DNA of 64,000 nucleotides from DYFC01 sp041658585 (GCA_041658585.1 JBAZZX010000005.1:1-64000), one strand, 5' to 3'; positions 25,981-35,272 are shown, counted from the stretch's first letter. Translations and numbers: made by a program. Notes: a model not told the origin generated them from the sequence alone.

Positions 25981-26379
25981 CTATTCATATCTGAGGAGTT
26001 TTGCGTGTGCCTCAGCGATTAGGGTATCATCTTCCTTTTTCATGACCGCCGAGGTTTCGATTATTTTTTTGTTCATCTTCTTTATCTCCGCTTCGACAAT
26101 TACCTTCTCTCCTGCCATAAGCGGGGCCCTGAATCGAACGGTGATTTCCGCCGTGACCGCAGGCATCTCCTGCATCAAAGCGGCTTTCACCATAGCTTCG
26201 TCAAGAAGGGTCGAGATTATGCCGCCATGGACGATGTTTTTATAACCCTGGTGGATTTTCCGGGGGACAAACTCTGTTTGTATCTTTCCTTTATTGACTG
26301 AGAATTTGAGGTGAAGACCCGAGGGGTTTTCTTCTCCGCAGACAAAGCAGTAATGATCGTCTTCAAGATTCATTTTCAT
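25981..26379 (-). CDS. PaaI-family hotdog thioesterase
   Basis: 132 residues with the N-terminal CFVCGEENPSGLHLKF, typical of one PaaI-like subgroup, and the hotdog active-site segment VHGGIISTLLDEAM near residue 50. It would hydrolyse an acyl-CoA; substrate unknown. It is followed upstream by rho on the same strand with about 65 bases between. Confidence 0.85.
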   Translation of the reverse strand: MKMNLEDDHYCFVCGEENPSGLHLKFSVNKGKIQTEFVPRKIHQGYKNIVHGGIISTLLDEAMVKAALMQEMPAVTAEITVRFRAPLMAGEKVIVEAEIKKMNKKIIETSAVMKKEDDTLIAEAHAKLLRYE

Positions 26380-26444
26380 TCAAGAGAAGAAAAAAAGCGG
26401 GTCAGCTCCGAAAGATTTCGGGATTGCCTGACAACACTGTTATC

Positions 26445-27731
26445 CTATTTGTTCATCTTCTCAAGAAAGTCTTTATTGCTCTTTGTGCCCATAAGTTTGC
26501 CGAGAAGGAACTCCATACTTTCAACCGTGCTCAGCGGGGTCAATACCTTTCTCAGGATCCACATCTTGTTGAGGACTTCTTTGTCCACAAGAAGCTCTTC
26601 TTTCCTTGTGCCCGAGGCATTGATGTCTATGCTCGGGAATATCCTCTTGTCTACAAGCTTCCTGTCGAGGTGGAGTTCCATATTGCCGGTCCCCTTGAAC
26701 TCTTCAAAGATAACGTCATCCATTCTGCTGCCGGTGTCAACCAGGGCTGTCGCTAATATGGTAAGGCTTCCGCCGGTTTCTATATTTCTTGCAGTGCCGA
26801 AAAATCTTTTCGGCCTCTGGAGGGCGTTTGAATCAAGTCCTCCTGAGAGTACCTTGCCGCTTGCAGGTATAACTGCGTTATAAGCCCTTGCAAGCCTCGT
26901 TATACTATCAAGAAGGATTACAACATTGCGTTTGCATTCTACAAGGCGTTTGGCCCTTTCAATGACCATTTCGGATACCTGACAGTGTCTCTGCGGCGGC
27001 TCGTCGAATGTCGAACTTATTATCTCGGCTGCCGGCACCTGTCTTTTCCAGTCGGTCACCTCTTCAGGCCTTTCATCGATCAGCAATATCATGAGGTGAA
27101 TATCACGATGGTTTTTCTTGATCGCCTTGGCTATAGATTGCAGGAGCATGGTTTTTCCGGTTCTCGGAGCTGCAACGATCATACCCCTCTGTCCCATACC
27201 GATCGGCGACGTAAGGTCCATGACCCTTGTCGAAAAATCGTGCTGGTCATATTCAAGCTTCATTTTTTCAGTCGGGTAGTACGGGATGAGGTTATCGAAT
27301 AACGGCCTGTTTACATTATCTTCAGGCGACTCATGGTTTATCGCCTCGACTTTCAGGAGGGCAAAATACCGCTCACTCTCTTTTGGAGGCCTGATCTGAC
27401 CGGAGACAAGGTCGCCGGTTCTAAGGGTGAATCTCCGGATTTGTGATGGAGATACGTATATATCGTCAGGCCCGGGGAGGTAGCTGTAGTCCGGAGACCT
27501 CAGAAATCCGAATCCGTCGGGAAGGATTTCGAGCACTCCCGCGGAAAACACATACCCCGTCTTTTCCGTCTGGGCCTGCAGGATTGCAAAGATGAGGTCC
27601 TGTTTCCTCAGGCCGGCGGCGCCTTCCACATTGAGATCTCTTGCAAATTCGGTCAGTTCATCAATAGTCCTTTCCTTGAGCGCGGAAATGGGCATATTCT
27701 CAGTCATAATACTTTTTTTTGGGCTATCCAT
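26445..27731 (-). CDS. rho: Transcription termination factor Rho
   Basis: 428 residues. N-terminal Rho-N region (about 15-55), cold-shock RNA-binding domain with GFGFLRSPDYSYLPGPDDIY (about 75-94), Walker A APRTGKT near 188, Walker B VVILLDSITRLARAYN near 270, and the Q/R-loop region VLSGGLDSNALQRPKRFFG. It is a hexameric ATP-dependent RNA translocase that ends transcription. AGGAG lies six bases before the ATG. Confidence 0.97.
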   Translation of the reverse strand: MDSPKKSIMTENMPISALKERTIDELTEFARDLNVEGAAGLRKQDLIFAILQAQTEKTGYVFSAGVLEILPDGFGFLRSPDYSYLPGPDDIYVSPSQIRRFTLRTGDLVSGQIRPPKESERYFALLKVEAINHESPEDNVNRPLFDNLIPYYPTEKMKLEYDQHDFSTRVMDLTSPIGMGQRGMIVAAPRTGKTMLLQSIAKAIKKNHRDIHLMILLIDERPEEVTDWKRQVPAAEIISSTFDEPPQRHCQVSEMVIERAKRLVECKRNVVILLDSITRLARAYNAVIPASGKVLSGGLDSNALQRPKRFFGTARNIETGGSLTILATALVDTGSRMDDVIFEEFKGTGNMELHLDRKLVDKRIFPSIDINASGTRKEELLVDKEVLNKMWILRKVLTPLSTVESMEFLLGKLMGTKSNKDFLEKMNK

Positions 27732-27904
27732 TGTAAACTCCTATCAGGATTTTCTTCTCGGTGGTTTTTTGTAACCCGGTAGGACTTAGCCCTATCCAGG
27801 AAGGTTTATACGATTACTAATCGAAGATTTATCTTTTCATACCATACAAAAAGCCGGCGGAATTTGTCAATACCCTAAATGTTACTGCTTAAATTCTAAC
27901 CCAA

Positions 27905-28106
27905 ATTATTCACAAATTTTTCTGATTGAACCGAGGATAGAATATTTTCGCTTTCTCCTCGGCGAATCCGCCTGAGGCGGACATTCTCGGTCGTTCCTCC
28001 CTGCGAGGCTTTTGCCTCTCTATTTTCACATACTATAATTTGACTATCGGCAAAAAAACCGCTCAAATACTCTATCCTCGGTTGCTGTTGCAGTTTTATG
28101 AATAAT
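27905..28106. repeat. About 200-bp MITE-like inverted repeat upstream of sufC
   Basis: Left arm 27905-27947 and right arm 28065-28106 share AACCGAGGATAGA and ATTATTCA as inverted sequence. Between them lies a CTCGGCGAATCCGCC-type palindromic core (about 27955-27995) that resembles the insert in leuS at 32147. There is no coding capacity. The remainder of 27732-28182 holds the rho leader and a sufC ribosome binding site (AAGGGGG). Confidence 0.7.
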
Positions 28107-28182
28107 CAGGGCTAAGGGCTTTATTAATGCGTTATTTTAATCATATAATACAGATCGACCTTATTGAAAGGGGGTTTAGTTA

Positions 28183-28920
28183 ATGCAGGAGATGCTGAAA
28201 ACAGAGGACCTTTGGGTCTCCGTAGGAGACAGACAGGTGCTTAAAGGCGTAAATTTTTCTATGCATTACGGCGAAATAAATGTGCTCTTCGGACCGAACG
28301 GGGCCGGAAAAACAACTTTTATGATGACACTGATGGGGTTCCCCAAATACAGGATCGAACAGGGGAAGATTTATTTCAAGGGAGAAGATATAACCGGCAA
28401 GGACTTGTATGAAAGGGCCAAGCTCGGCCTTGGTATTTCTTTTCAGAGACCCCCGACGGTAAAGGGCGTCAGTCTGAAAAAGATGCTAGAAATAATAAAG
28501 AACAACGGCACGGACAAGGAGCGCCTCAAGGAGAATATCGAAAAGCTGAATCTTTCGGAACACCTTGAAAGAGGGCTTAACGACGGCTTTTCCGGGGGTG
28601 AGATGAAGCGGTCGGAGTTGCTTCAGTTGATGGTCCAGCGGCCCGACCTTGTGCTTATTGATGAACCGGAATCCGGCGTTGACATCGAAAATATTGCCCT
28701 GGTCGGCGAGGCCATTAATGCCCTTTTAGGGAAAGACAAGGTAAAAGACCAAAAAAGAGGCGCCATAATAATCACACATACGGGGTATATCCTCGATTTT
28801 GTGAATGCGGACAAGGGCTTTATAATATTTGACGGGAATCTGCTCTGCAGGGGCAATCCAAGGGACATCCTATCCGAGATAAAAAAGTACGGATACAGGA
28901 GGTGTGCGGAATGCCGATAA
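28183..28920 (+). CDS. sufC: Fe-S cluster assembly ATPase SufC
   Basis: 245 residues. Walker A GPNGAGKTT near residue 38, SufC-specific FQRPP near 87, signature FSGGEMKRSEL near 133, Walker B LVLIDEPESGVD near 156. It powers Fe-S scaffold remodelling with SufB. Its 3' end overlaps the SufB start region by ten bases. No sufS, sufE, sufU or sufD gene is nearby, so this is a two-gene SufCB arrangement as found in many anaerobes. Confidence 0.93.
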   Translation: MQEMLKTEDLWVSVGDRQVLKGVNFSMHYGEINVLFGPNGAGKTTFMMTLMGFPKYRIEQGKIYFKGEDITGKDLYERAKLGLGISFQRPPTVKGVSLKKMLEIIKNNGTDKERLKENIEKLNLSEHLERGLNDGFSGGEMKRSELLQLMVQRPDLVLIDEPESGVDIENIALVGEAINALLGKDKVKDQKRGAIIITHTGYILDFVNADKGFIIFDGNLLCRGNPRDILSEIKKYGYRRCAECR

Positions 28921-30161
28921 GTCAATCATATCTCAGGGAAATAGAGGAGAAGGCGCTCAAGGCTGTTGATAAAAAAGCCCTCTACGGTCCCGACATTGAC
29001 ATTTCAAAATACACGCAGCATATCGAACGGGGGAAGATAGAGAGCCTCGAAGACCTCTCCAGGCAGGCGCAGGAAGCCGCCATTGTGACCGGTATCAATC
29101 TGAAGGAAGAACAGAGGGCAGGTTCTTATATGCAGATCGACCAATCGGTTGTTTATGAAAGTCTGAGCAAGTCTTATGAAGGGCAGCTCGAAATAATGAG
29201 CACTACCGACGCCTTGAATAAATACGACTGGATGGAGGATTATTACTGGAAGGCCGTTCCTGTTGACCAGGATAAATATACCGCGCAAGCAGCCCTGAAC
29301 ATGACCCACGGCTATTTCATAAGGGTGTTCCCCAACCAGAAACCGCAGTATCCGGTGCAGTCATGCCTTCTGGTGGCTGAAAATTATGTCAGCCAGAATG
29401 TTCACAATATCATCATTGTGGAAGAGGGAGCTGAACTGCAGGTTATTACCGGATGCACTTTGTCGAAAAACGATGCGGAAGGTATCCACCTCGGCATCTC
29501 CGAGTTCTATGTAAAGAAAGGCGGAAAACTCTTTTTTACTATGATCCATAATTGGGCCGAAAATTTCCATGTGCGGCCAAGGACAAAGATCGTTGTCGAG
29601 GAAGACGGATCCTTTATTAATAACTACGTGCTTATGAAACCGGTTAAATCTATCCAGTCTTTCCCTGTTGCCCATTTAAAAGGAGACCGGGCCTCTGCAA
29701 AATTCAATACGGTTGTCTATGGACTGAAGGACTCATACATCGATCTCGGCTCAAGGATCATTCTTGAAGGCGAGGATACAAGAGGCGAATCCATTGCCAG
29801 GACTATAGCCGCCGATGAAAGCGTCATTTATTCAAGAGGAGACCTGATAGCAAAAACAAAAGGGTATTGCCTTGCCCACCTTGACTGCAGAGGGATCGTG
29901 TTTTCCCAAAAGGGAAAGATATTCGCAATCCCGGAGCTTGTATCCGAAGGCGCAATGAAAGCGGAACTTTCGCATGAAGCCTCTATCGGACCGATTGCGG
30001 AAGAGCAGGTCGAGTATCTGATGTCGCGGGGAATCTCAAAAGAGGACGCCGTCTCCGTCATCACCTCCGGATTTCTGAATCTCGATATTCCTTACATACC
30101 CGAGTTTCTCGACAAGAATATCAAGGAGGTCATCAAGGCTACGGCTAAAGACGCTCTTTGA
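28911..30161 (+). CDS. sufB: SufB/SufD-family Fe-S scaffold protein
   Basis: 416 residues from MPISQSYLREIEEKAL. The ATG is eight bases after AGGAGG, so it is preferred over the GTG three codons upstream. The beta-helix core and the C-terminal helical end (ISKEDAVSVITSGFLNLDI) match SufB/SufD proteins. It is shorter than enterobacterial SufB (about 495 residues). With SufC it would form the minimal scaffold complex. Cys and His are sparse apart from HLDCRG near 325. Confidence 0.9.
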   Translation: MPISQSYLREIEEKALKAVDKKALYGPDIDISKYTQHIERGKIESLEDLSRQAQEAAIVTGINLKEEQRAGSYMQIDQSVVYESLSKSYEGQLEIMSTTDALNKYDWMEDYYWKAVPVDQDKYTAQAALNMTHGYFIRVFPNQKPQYPVQSCLLVAENYVSQNVHNIIIVEEGAELQVITGCTLSKNDAEGIHLGISEFYVKKGGKLFFTMIHNWAENFHVRPRTKIVVEEDGSFINNYVLMKPVKSIQSFPVAHLKGDRASAKFNTVVYGLKDSYIDLGSRIILEGEDTRGESIARTIAADESVIYSRGDLIAKTKGYCLAHLDCRGIVFSQKGKIFAIPELVSEGAMKAELSHEASIGPIAEEQVEYLMSRGISKEDAVSVITSGFLNLDIPYIPEFLDKNIKEVIKATAKDAL

Positions 30162-30216
30162 TACGCATAGAAGTAACTATCGGTTGTATAACATGAAAGG
30201 CAGGAGGTAGCTGCGG

Positions 30217-32718
30217 TTGGAAGAAAAATATAATCCTCAGACGGTTGAACTGAAATGGCAGAAATACTGGGCGGACAGGAAGCTCCATGCAACGGAGACT
30301 GCTTCCACCCGGGAGGGTTTTTACTGCCTTGAGATGTTCCCCTATCCGTCCGGGGAGATTCACATGGGACATGTCAGGAACTATTCCATCGGAGATGTGA
30401 TTGCGCGGTACAAGAGAATGCGCGGTTACAATGTCCTTCATCCCATGGGTTGGGATTCCTTCGGCCTTCCTGCTGAAAATGCCGCCATAAAACACGGCGT
30501 GCACCCTTCCAAATGGACGCACAAAAACATCGAAAATATGAAGAAGCAGCTTAACAGGATGGGACTCAGCTATGACTGGGACCGGGAAGTCACCACCTGT
30601 AAACCTGAGTATTATAGATGGAACCAGTGGTTTTTCATCAAAATGCTTGAAAAGGGACTTGCATACAGGAAATTTTCCTTTGTAAACTGGTGTCCTTCCT
30701 GCGCCACCGTCCTTGCCAATGAGCAGGTGATAGATGAGAAGTGCTGGCGGTGCGACAGCGCCGTTATACAAAAGAAGCTCGAACAATGGTTTTTCAGGAT
30801 CACTCACTATGCGGAAGAACTTCTTCAAGCCTGTGATGAACTTAAGGGATGGCCTGAAAAGGTCGTCCTTATGCAGAAAAACTGGATCGGTAAAGGCGAG
30901 GGCGTAGAGGTTGATTTCCCGATCGATGGGATGAATGAAAACCTCAGAATTTTTACAACCAGGCCTGATACCCTCTTTGGGGTCACCTTCATGTGCATTG
31001 CACCTGAACATCCCCTTACTGAAAAACTGGTACCGGACAAAAGCAAACTTGAGGCCTTAAAGTTTAAATTCGGCAAGGAAACCGAAAAGCTCGGGCTCTT
31101 TACAGGCCGTTATGCCGTTAATCCGCTGAACGGAGATAAGGCGCCGGTGTATGTCGCTAATTTTGTCCTCATGGAATACGGAACAGGCGCCATCATGTCC
31201 GTGCCTGCCCATGACCAGAGGGACTTCGAGTTTGCAAATAAATATGAGATACCGATAAAAGAGGTTATTGTTTCCGAAGAAGAATGCAAAATGCAAAATG
31301 CAAAATGCAAAATTATGGAAGAAGCTTATGAAGACGAGGGGATACTTGTTGATTCAGGCCAATTCAGCGGACTGAAAAGCGACGTTGCCAAAAGAGAGAT
31401 CATGAAATATATAGAAGAAAAGGGACTCGGCAAAGCAACTATCAATTATAAACTGCGTGACTGGGGCATCTCGCGCCAGAGATACTGGGGTACGCCTATC
31501 CCGATAATCTACTGCGATACCTGCGGCGCGGTCCCGGTCCCGGAAAAAGACCTGCCCGTTATCCTTCCGGAAGATGTGAAGCTCACAGGAAAGGGCAGTT
31601 CGCCGCTCCTTGAATCCGGGGCTTTTCTGTATGCAGCCTGCCCGAAATGCGGGGCAAAGGCAAAACGCGAAACTGACACCATGGATACCTTTGTAGACTC
31701 TTCGTGGTATTTTATCAGGTACTGTTTCAGGAAGGGCGATATGGATTTGGTATCGGCGCTCCGGTCTTCCGAATCCGAACTAAAATACTGGATGCCAGTG
31801 GACCAGTATGTCGGCGGGGTTGAACATGCAGTACTCCACCTCCTCTATGCAAGGTTCTTCACAAGGATTGTCCGCGATCTCGGACTCATTGATATCAGCG
31901 AACCGTTTCGGAACCTTCTTACCCAGGGCATGGTCATAAAAGACGGCTCAAAGATGTCCAAATCAAAGGGCAATGTCGTCGATCCGAATTATCTCATTGA
32001 AAAGTACGGCGCCGACACATCAAGGTTGTTTTCTCTTTTTGCCGCTCCTCCCGAGAAAGATCTCGACTGGTCGGATAAGGGTGTCGAGGGCGCTTACAGG
32101 TTTTTAAACAGGCTGTGGGGGATTGCATATAAAAACCGGCTCAAAATTCTCGCCTCGGCGAGTCGCCCAAGGCGAGAAAATATAAAATGTAAAATAAACG
32201 ACATCTCAAATCTCCGGCAGAGCGCCGCAGGCCTTTACCGCAAAACTCATCAGACGATCAGGAAAGTCACGACTGACATAGAGCGGGAATACCATTTTAA
32301 CACCGCTATATCCGCCTTGATGGAACTCGCAAATGAAATAACCGCATTTGAACCGGCTTCCGATGAAGACCTGTCAGTCCTGAAATTTTCCATTGAAAAC
32401 CTTATATTGCTGCTTTCTCCCTTTTCACCCCATATAGCCGAAGAATTATGGGAGGCCGCTGGAAATAAACCGAGTGTCTTAGAACAATCGTGGCCTAAAT
32501 GGGATGAAGAGGCTGCAAAGGAAGAAGCAATAGAAATGGTCGTGCAGGTCAACGGCAAGCTGAGAGCCAGGGTCATGATTTCGGCAGGCACGCCCGATGA
32601 TGAGATGAAAAAGCTTGCGATGGATGATCCGAGGATCAAAGAAATTATTGGCGATAAAGCTATTAAAAAGGTTATTGTAGTCAAAGGAAAATTAGTTAAT
32701 ATAGTAATCGGGGATTAG
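30217..32718 (+). CDS. leuS: Leucyl-tRNA synthetase
   Basis: 833 residues of class I synthetase: HMGH in GEIHMGHVRNYS near residue 48, CP1 editing domain with GTGAIMSVPAHDQRD near 323, KMSKS in GSKMSKSKGNVVDP near 572, and an anticodon-binding C-terminus. The start is TTG, nine bases after AGGAGG. Two in-frame repeat insertions occur, at about residues 355-366 (inside editing domain) and 644-655. lptE follows without a gap. Confidence 0.97.
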   Translation: MEEKYNPQTVELKWQKYWADRKLHATETASTREGFYCLEMFPYPSGEIHMGHVRNYSIGDVIARYKRMRGYNVLHPMGWDSFGLPAENAAIKHGVHPSKWTHKNIENMKKQLNRMGLSYDWDREVTTCKPEYYRWNQWFFIKMLEKGLAYRKFSFVNWCPSCATVLANEQVIDEKCWRCDSAVIQKKLEQWFFRITHYAEELLQACDELKGWPEKVVLMQKNWIGKGEGVEVDFPIDGMNENLRIFTTRPDTLFGVTFMCIAPEHPLTEKLVPDKSKLEALKFKFGKETEKLGLFTGRYAVNPLNGDKAPVYVANFVLMEYGTGAIMSVPAHDQRDFEFANKYEIPIKEVIVSEEECKMQNAKCKIMEEAYEDEGILVDSGQFSGLKSDVAKREIMKYIEEKGLGKATINYKLRDWGISRQRYWGTPIPIIYCDTCGAVPVPEKDLPVILPEDVKLTGKGSSPLLESGAFLYAACPKCGAKAKRETDTMDTFVDSSWYFIRYCFRKGDMDLVSALRSSESELKYWMPVDQYVGGVEHAVLHLLYARFFTRIVRDLGLIDISEPFRNLLTQGMVIKDGSKMSKSKGNVVDPNYLIEKYGADTSRLFSLFAAPPEKDLDWSDKGVEGAYRFLNRLWGIAYKNRLKILASASRPRRENIKCKINDISNLRQSAAGLYRKTHQTIRKVTTDIEREYHFNTAISALMELANEITAFEPASDEDLSVLKFSIENLILLLSPFSPHIAEELWEAAGNKPSVLEQSWPKWDEEAAKEEAIEMVVQVNGKLRARVMISAGTPDDEMKKLAMDDPRIKEIIGDKAIKKVIVVKGKLVNIVIGD
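31281..31313 (+). repeat. AAATGC tandem repeat inside leuS
   Basis: The unit ATGCAAA occurs four times in a row, encoding ECKMQNAKCKIM in the CP1 editing domain. The unit length does not match codon phase in an obvious way, yet the reading frame is kept. Confidence 0.7.
32147..32178 (+). repeat. Palindromic CTCGCC insert inside leuS
   Basis: TTCTCGCCT and AAGGCGAGAA pair as a 9-10 bp stem around CGGCGAGTCGCCC. The insert encodes SASRPRRE near residue 650 and interrupts a linker in the C-terminal part of LeuS. It resembles the core of the element at 27955-27995 (CCTCGGCGA then TCCGCC), suggesting the same repeat family. Confidence 0.55.
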
Positions 32719-33225
32719 ATGAAAATTCAAAAGTTATATTATATATTGCTTGTTCTGTCCTGTAGTTTACTCCTTGTTTTGTTGGGTTGCGGCTATTCCC
32801 TCCATACCAAAGCCTCGCTTCCTTTTGATGCTATACGGATCGGCACGATTGAAAATAAAACACTTGAGCCAAAGCTGCAGGACGGGCTGAACCGGTCTTT
32901 AACCGGGGAGTTTCTGAAACAGGGGATCACCGTTCAAAATAATGCAGGTTATAAACTTGAAGGGGTCATTCATAAATTTGAATTGCGGGTGCTTTCGGAA
33001 AAATCAGAGGTTGCTTCCGAATATGAAGTTACAATTAAAGGGGATTTCAGGCTTGTTGACCCTGCGGGAAAAATCAAAGAGTTCAAAAATATCGGCTCCC
33101 CGTTCATTGTCTCTTTCTATGGTTCAGGGAAGTTGAACGAGTTGATCGCGTATAAAGAACAGGCCTCGGAAAGGGCCTTGAAAGACATGGCAGCGGAGAT
33201 TGTCGCAACCTTACTTTACCGATGA
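32719..33225 (+). CDS. lptE: LPS-assembly lipoprotein LptE
   Basis: 168 residues with a signal peptide and lipobox LVLLGCGYSL (Cys near 27), then the mixed alpha/beta LptE fold. It would sit in the outer membrane with LptD and help insert lipopolysaccharide. The ATG follows the leuS TAG directly, and its stop overlaps holA by four bases. The order leuS-lptE-holA matches that in many Gram-negative genomes. Confidence 0.85.
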   Translation: MKIQKLYYILLVLSCSLLLVLLGCGYSLHTKASLPFDAIRIGTIENKTLEPKLQDGLNRSLTGEFLKQGITVQNNAGYKLEGVIHKFELRVLSEKSEVASEYEVTIKGDFRLVDPAGKIKEFKNIGSPFIVSFYGSGKLNELIAYKEQASERALKDMAAEIVATLLYR

Positions 33226-34136
33226 GCTACCAGGCGTTCCTTAATGAGATAGAAAAGGGTCTTCCGGCGCCGGTTTATCTTTTCTATGCATCGGACCCGT
33301 TCATCCTTAGAGAAGCTCTAAGCGCTGTCAAGAGCATTGTGCCGGAACCCGACCGTGATTTCAACCTTCATATATTCGATCTTGCTTCCACTGACGACGC
33401 CTTTTCCGTGCAGCAGATGCTGGATGTGATGAATACCGTTTCTTTTTTCAGCGGGAGGCGTTTTACGGTCCTGATCGGAAATATTCAGAAGCTATCCAAG
33501 AAAGACCTCGAAAAAATCCATGATTACGTCTCGTCTCCGGCGCCGAACTCGATTTTTGTGATGTTACATAACGGGGCATTCAAAAAAGACGGGAAGGCGA
33601 AATTCGATCTGCCGAAGCAGATACCCCTCGACATCAGAGAATCGGAGGTCCCCTTTTGGGTAAAACAGCGTGCGCTGATGAAGGGTTTTGAGATTACCGA
33701 CGGAGCAACGAACTTTTTGATAGGCAATACAGGTACCGACCTCGGACTCCTTTCCTCTGAAATCGAAAAGATTTCAATGATCGGCAAAAAGAGGATCGAC
33801 ATAAATGATATAGCGGATATCGTTACGGGGGGAAGACTCTACAATGTCTTCGACCTCGTGAGCGCCCTTAAGGCAAAAAACGCCGAAAAGGTTTTCAGGA
33901 TATATAAAACTCTGAAAGAGACGTCGGATGATTATTCTCTTATTGGAGCGCTCAACTGGCAGTATGGTCGTGAACTTCACGCGAGCCTGGACGCGGCAGA
34001 AAACAACTCTTTCCTTCATATCTTTGAGCTTTTGAATACTGTTGATACCGACATCAAAAGCTCCGGGAGAAATTTCCCGCTGGAATATCTGTTGGTTAAG
34101 CTGCTCCGGCTGCGGGAACGTCAGACTGCGGCTTAA
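33222..34136 (+). CDS. holA: DNA polymerase III delta subunit
   Basis: 304 residues of clamp-loader delta family: N-terminal PVYLFYASDPFILREA, then LLSSEIEKISMIG near 170 and the C-terminal helical collar ending KLLRLRERQ. It opens the sliding clamp during loading. It is last in leuS-lptE-holA. The 3' end overlaps the convergent rpsT by 41 bases. Confidence 0.9.
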   Translation: MSYQAFLNEIEKGLPAPVYLFYASDPFILREALSAVKSIVPEPDRDFNLHIFDLASTDDAFSVQQMLDVMNTVSFFSGRRFTVLIGNIQKLSKKDLEKIHDYVSSPAPNSIFVMLHNGAFKKDGKAKFDLPKQIPLDIRESEVPFWVKQRALMKGFEITDGATNFLIGNTGTDLGLLSSEIEKISMIGKKRIDINDIADIVTGGRLYNVFDLVSALKAKNAEKVFRIYKTLKETSDDYSLIGALNWQYGRELHASLDAAENNSFLHIFELLNTVDTDIKSSGRNFPLEYLLVKLLRLRERQTAA

Positions 34137-34410
34137 CTGCGTTTACCTTCTTGGTAAGCCTCGATATGCTTCTTGAAGCCGTATTCTTGTGCATAACGCC
34201 TTTAGATGCCGCTTTGTCTATAGCCTTGATTGCATGAAGGAGCGCATTCCCGGCTGCCTCTTTACTGTTGGAAGCTAAGGCTGTTTCAACCTTCTTGACA
34301 ACGGTCTTAACCGAGCTCTTTACTGATTTATTGCGAAGATGTCCTTTTTCGGCCTGTCGTGCTCTCTTCATGGCAGACAGATTTTTCTTTGGTCTTGCTT
34401 TTGCCGGCAA
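34096..34410 (-). CDS. rpsT: 30S ribosomal protein S20
   Basis: 104 residues, Lys/Arg/Ala-rich helical S20: N-terminal KKNLSAMKRARQ, then NKSVKSSVKTVVKKVE, and GVMHKNTASRSISRLTKKV near residue 71. It binds the 5' domain of 16S rRNA. It is convergent with holA, and its stop is 41 bases within the holA coding region. AGGAGGG lies about seven bases before the ATG. Confidence 0.95.
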   Translation of the reverse strand: MPAKARPKKNLSAMKRARQAEKGHLRNKSVKSSVKTVVKKVETALASNSKEAAGNALLHAIKAIDKAASKGVMHKNTASRSISRLTKKVNAVKPQSDVPAAGAA

Positions 34411-34503
34411 TTTAAACCCTCCTTATTGAATACGTAAGTATAAATCATACCATAAAATATAGTTATAAAATCAACCTCTATTTGAAGCCGGGTATGCATA
34501 TCC

Positions 34504-34992
34504 CTAAATCTCCGCATCAACGCTCAAAAGCCAGTGACGTGCCGGGGTTTCCCGAATCTGTTGCAGTGCCTTCTCTGAAACCCAGTGCGAGTCCTCTTCC
34601 AGATTATAGAAATAGGTGTCGATTCCGAAGAATCCGTCAAGAAAATGGGTGATGACATGGAGCATCTTTGTCCTGAAGCCCTGGGGCATTTCCGACAAGT
34701 CATGCAGCGTGCTCACCCCTTCTTTCCCTAATTCTTCCATCAGTTTATTGACAATCCTCCGGTTTTCCAGTATCGCCTTGTTCAGCCTCTCTTCAAAATC
34801 CGGACTTGTAGCCGGAAGCGAAGTATTTTCCGCTATGGTTATATGAGAGTACCTGACCAATTGATAACGTTCAAAAAATAGAAGGACCTTTTTTCTGGAA
34901 AACGCGAAATCCTCACCTTTTACAAGGAACTCATGAAGATAATGCGACTTTCCAAGATCGTCCTGCCTTGACAATATATCCTGATAGGGCAT
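34504..34992 (-). CDS. Hypothetical protein
   Basis: 162 residues, soluble and mostly helical, starting MPYQDILSRQDDLGKSHYLH. No family recognised. It contains several aromatic and acidic residues and a C-terminal HWLLSVDAEI. No signal peptide or membrane segment is evident. It stands alone between rpsT and the integron-like region. Confidence 0.65.
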   Translation of the reverse strand: MPYQDILSRQDDLGKSHYLHEFLVKGEDFAFSRKKVLLFFERYQLVRYSHITIAENTSLPATSPDFEERLNKAILENRRIVNKLMEELGKEGVSTLHDLSEMPQGFRTKMLHVITHFLDGFFGIDTYFYNLEEDSHWVSEKALQQIRETPARHWLLSVDAEI

Positions 34993-35053
34993 ATTTATTA
35001 CCTTTCCCCCGGTATTTCAAATACATTATCAATAATCCCCTTTTTTTTCAAGA

Positions 35054-35241
35054 AAGAATCAGAATTATGTCAATAAAACCTATTTGTCGAGAGGGCTTCT
35101 GACGCCGAGGATATTTTTTGTTGCCACATGGGTGTAGATCATCGTGGTCTGGAGATTCTGATGACCAAGCAGCTCGTTGACATGTATAATTTATCCTTAT
35201 ATAATGCTTACAATAACAGAATAAGCATAAAAATAAATGTT
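35054..35241. repeat. 188-bp direct repeat, copy A
   Basis: The sequence is repeated at 37991-38178 with four mismatches. It contains the last codons of an integron-type integrase on the minus strand plus about 55 bases beyond. It contains an inner hairpin ATGCTTA/TAAGCAT. The copies stop matching directly after the trinucleotide GTT (35239-35241), the core trinucleotide of integron recombination sites. Confidence 0.9.
35080..35196 (-). pseudogene. 3' remnant of an integron-type tyrosine integrase (copy A)
   Basis: Reading leftward, the frame encodes HVNELLGHQNLQTTMIYTHV and ends LGVRSPLDK then TAG at 35080. The LGHQ histidine and the IYTHV tyrosine of the catalytic box are kept, but everything upstream is lost. 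The ending GVRSPLD is characteristic of integron integrases. The orientation, with its 5' side facing the cassette genes, is the one expected for intI. Confidence 0.7.
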
Positions 35242-35272
35242 CGGTCATCAGACATGATCAGAAAGCTATAGC

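Noticed and set aside
31281..31313. CRISPR-like repeat in leuS
   Set aside because: The units are seven bases in direct tandem with no spacers and lie in a coding frame.
35048..35248. 66-codon frame overlapping repeat copy A
   Set aside because: It uses a different frame from the integrase homology and has no match of its own.
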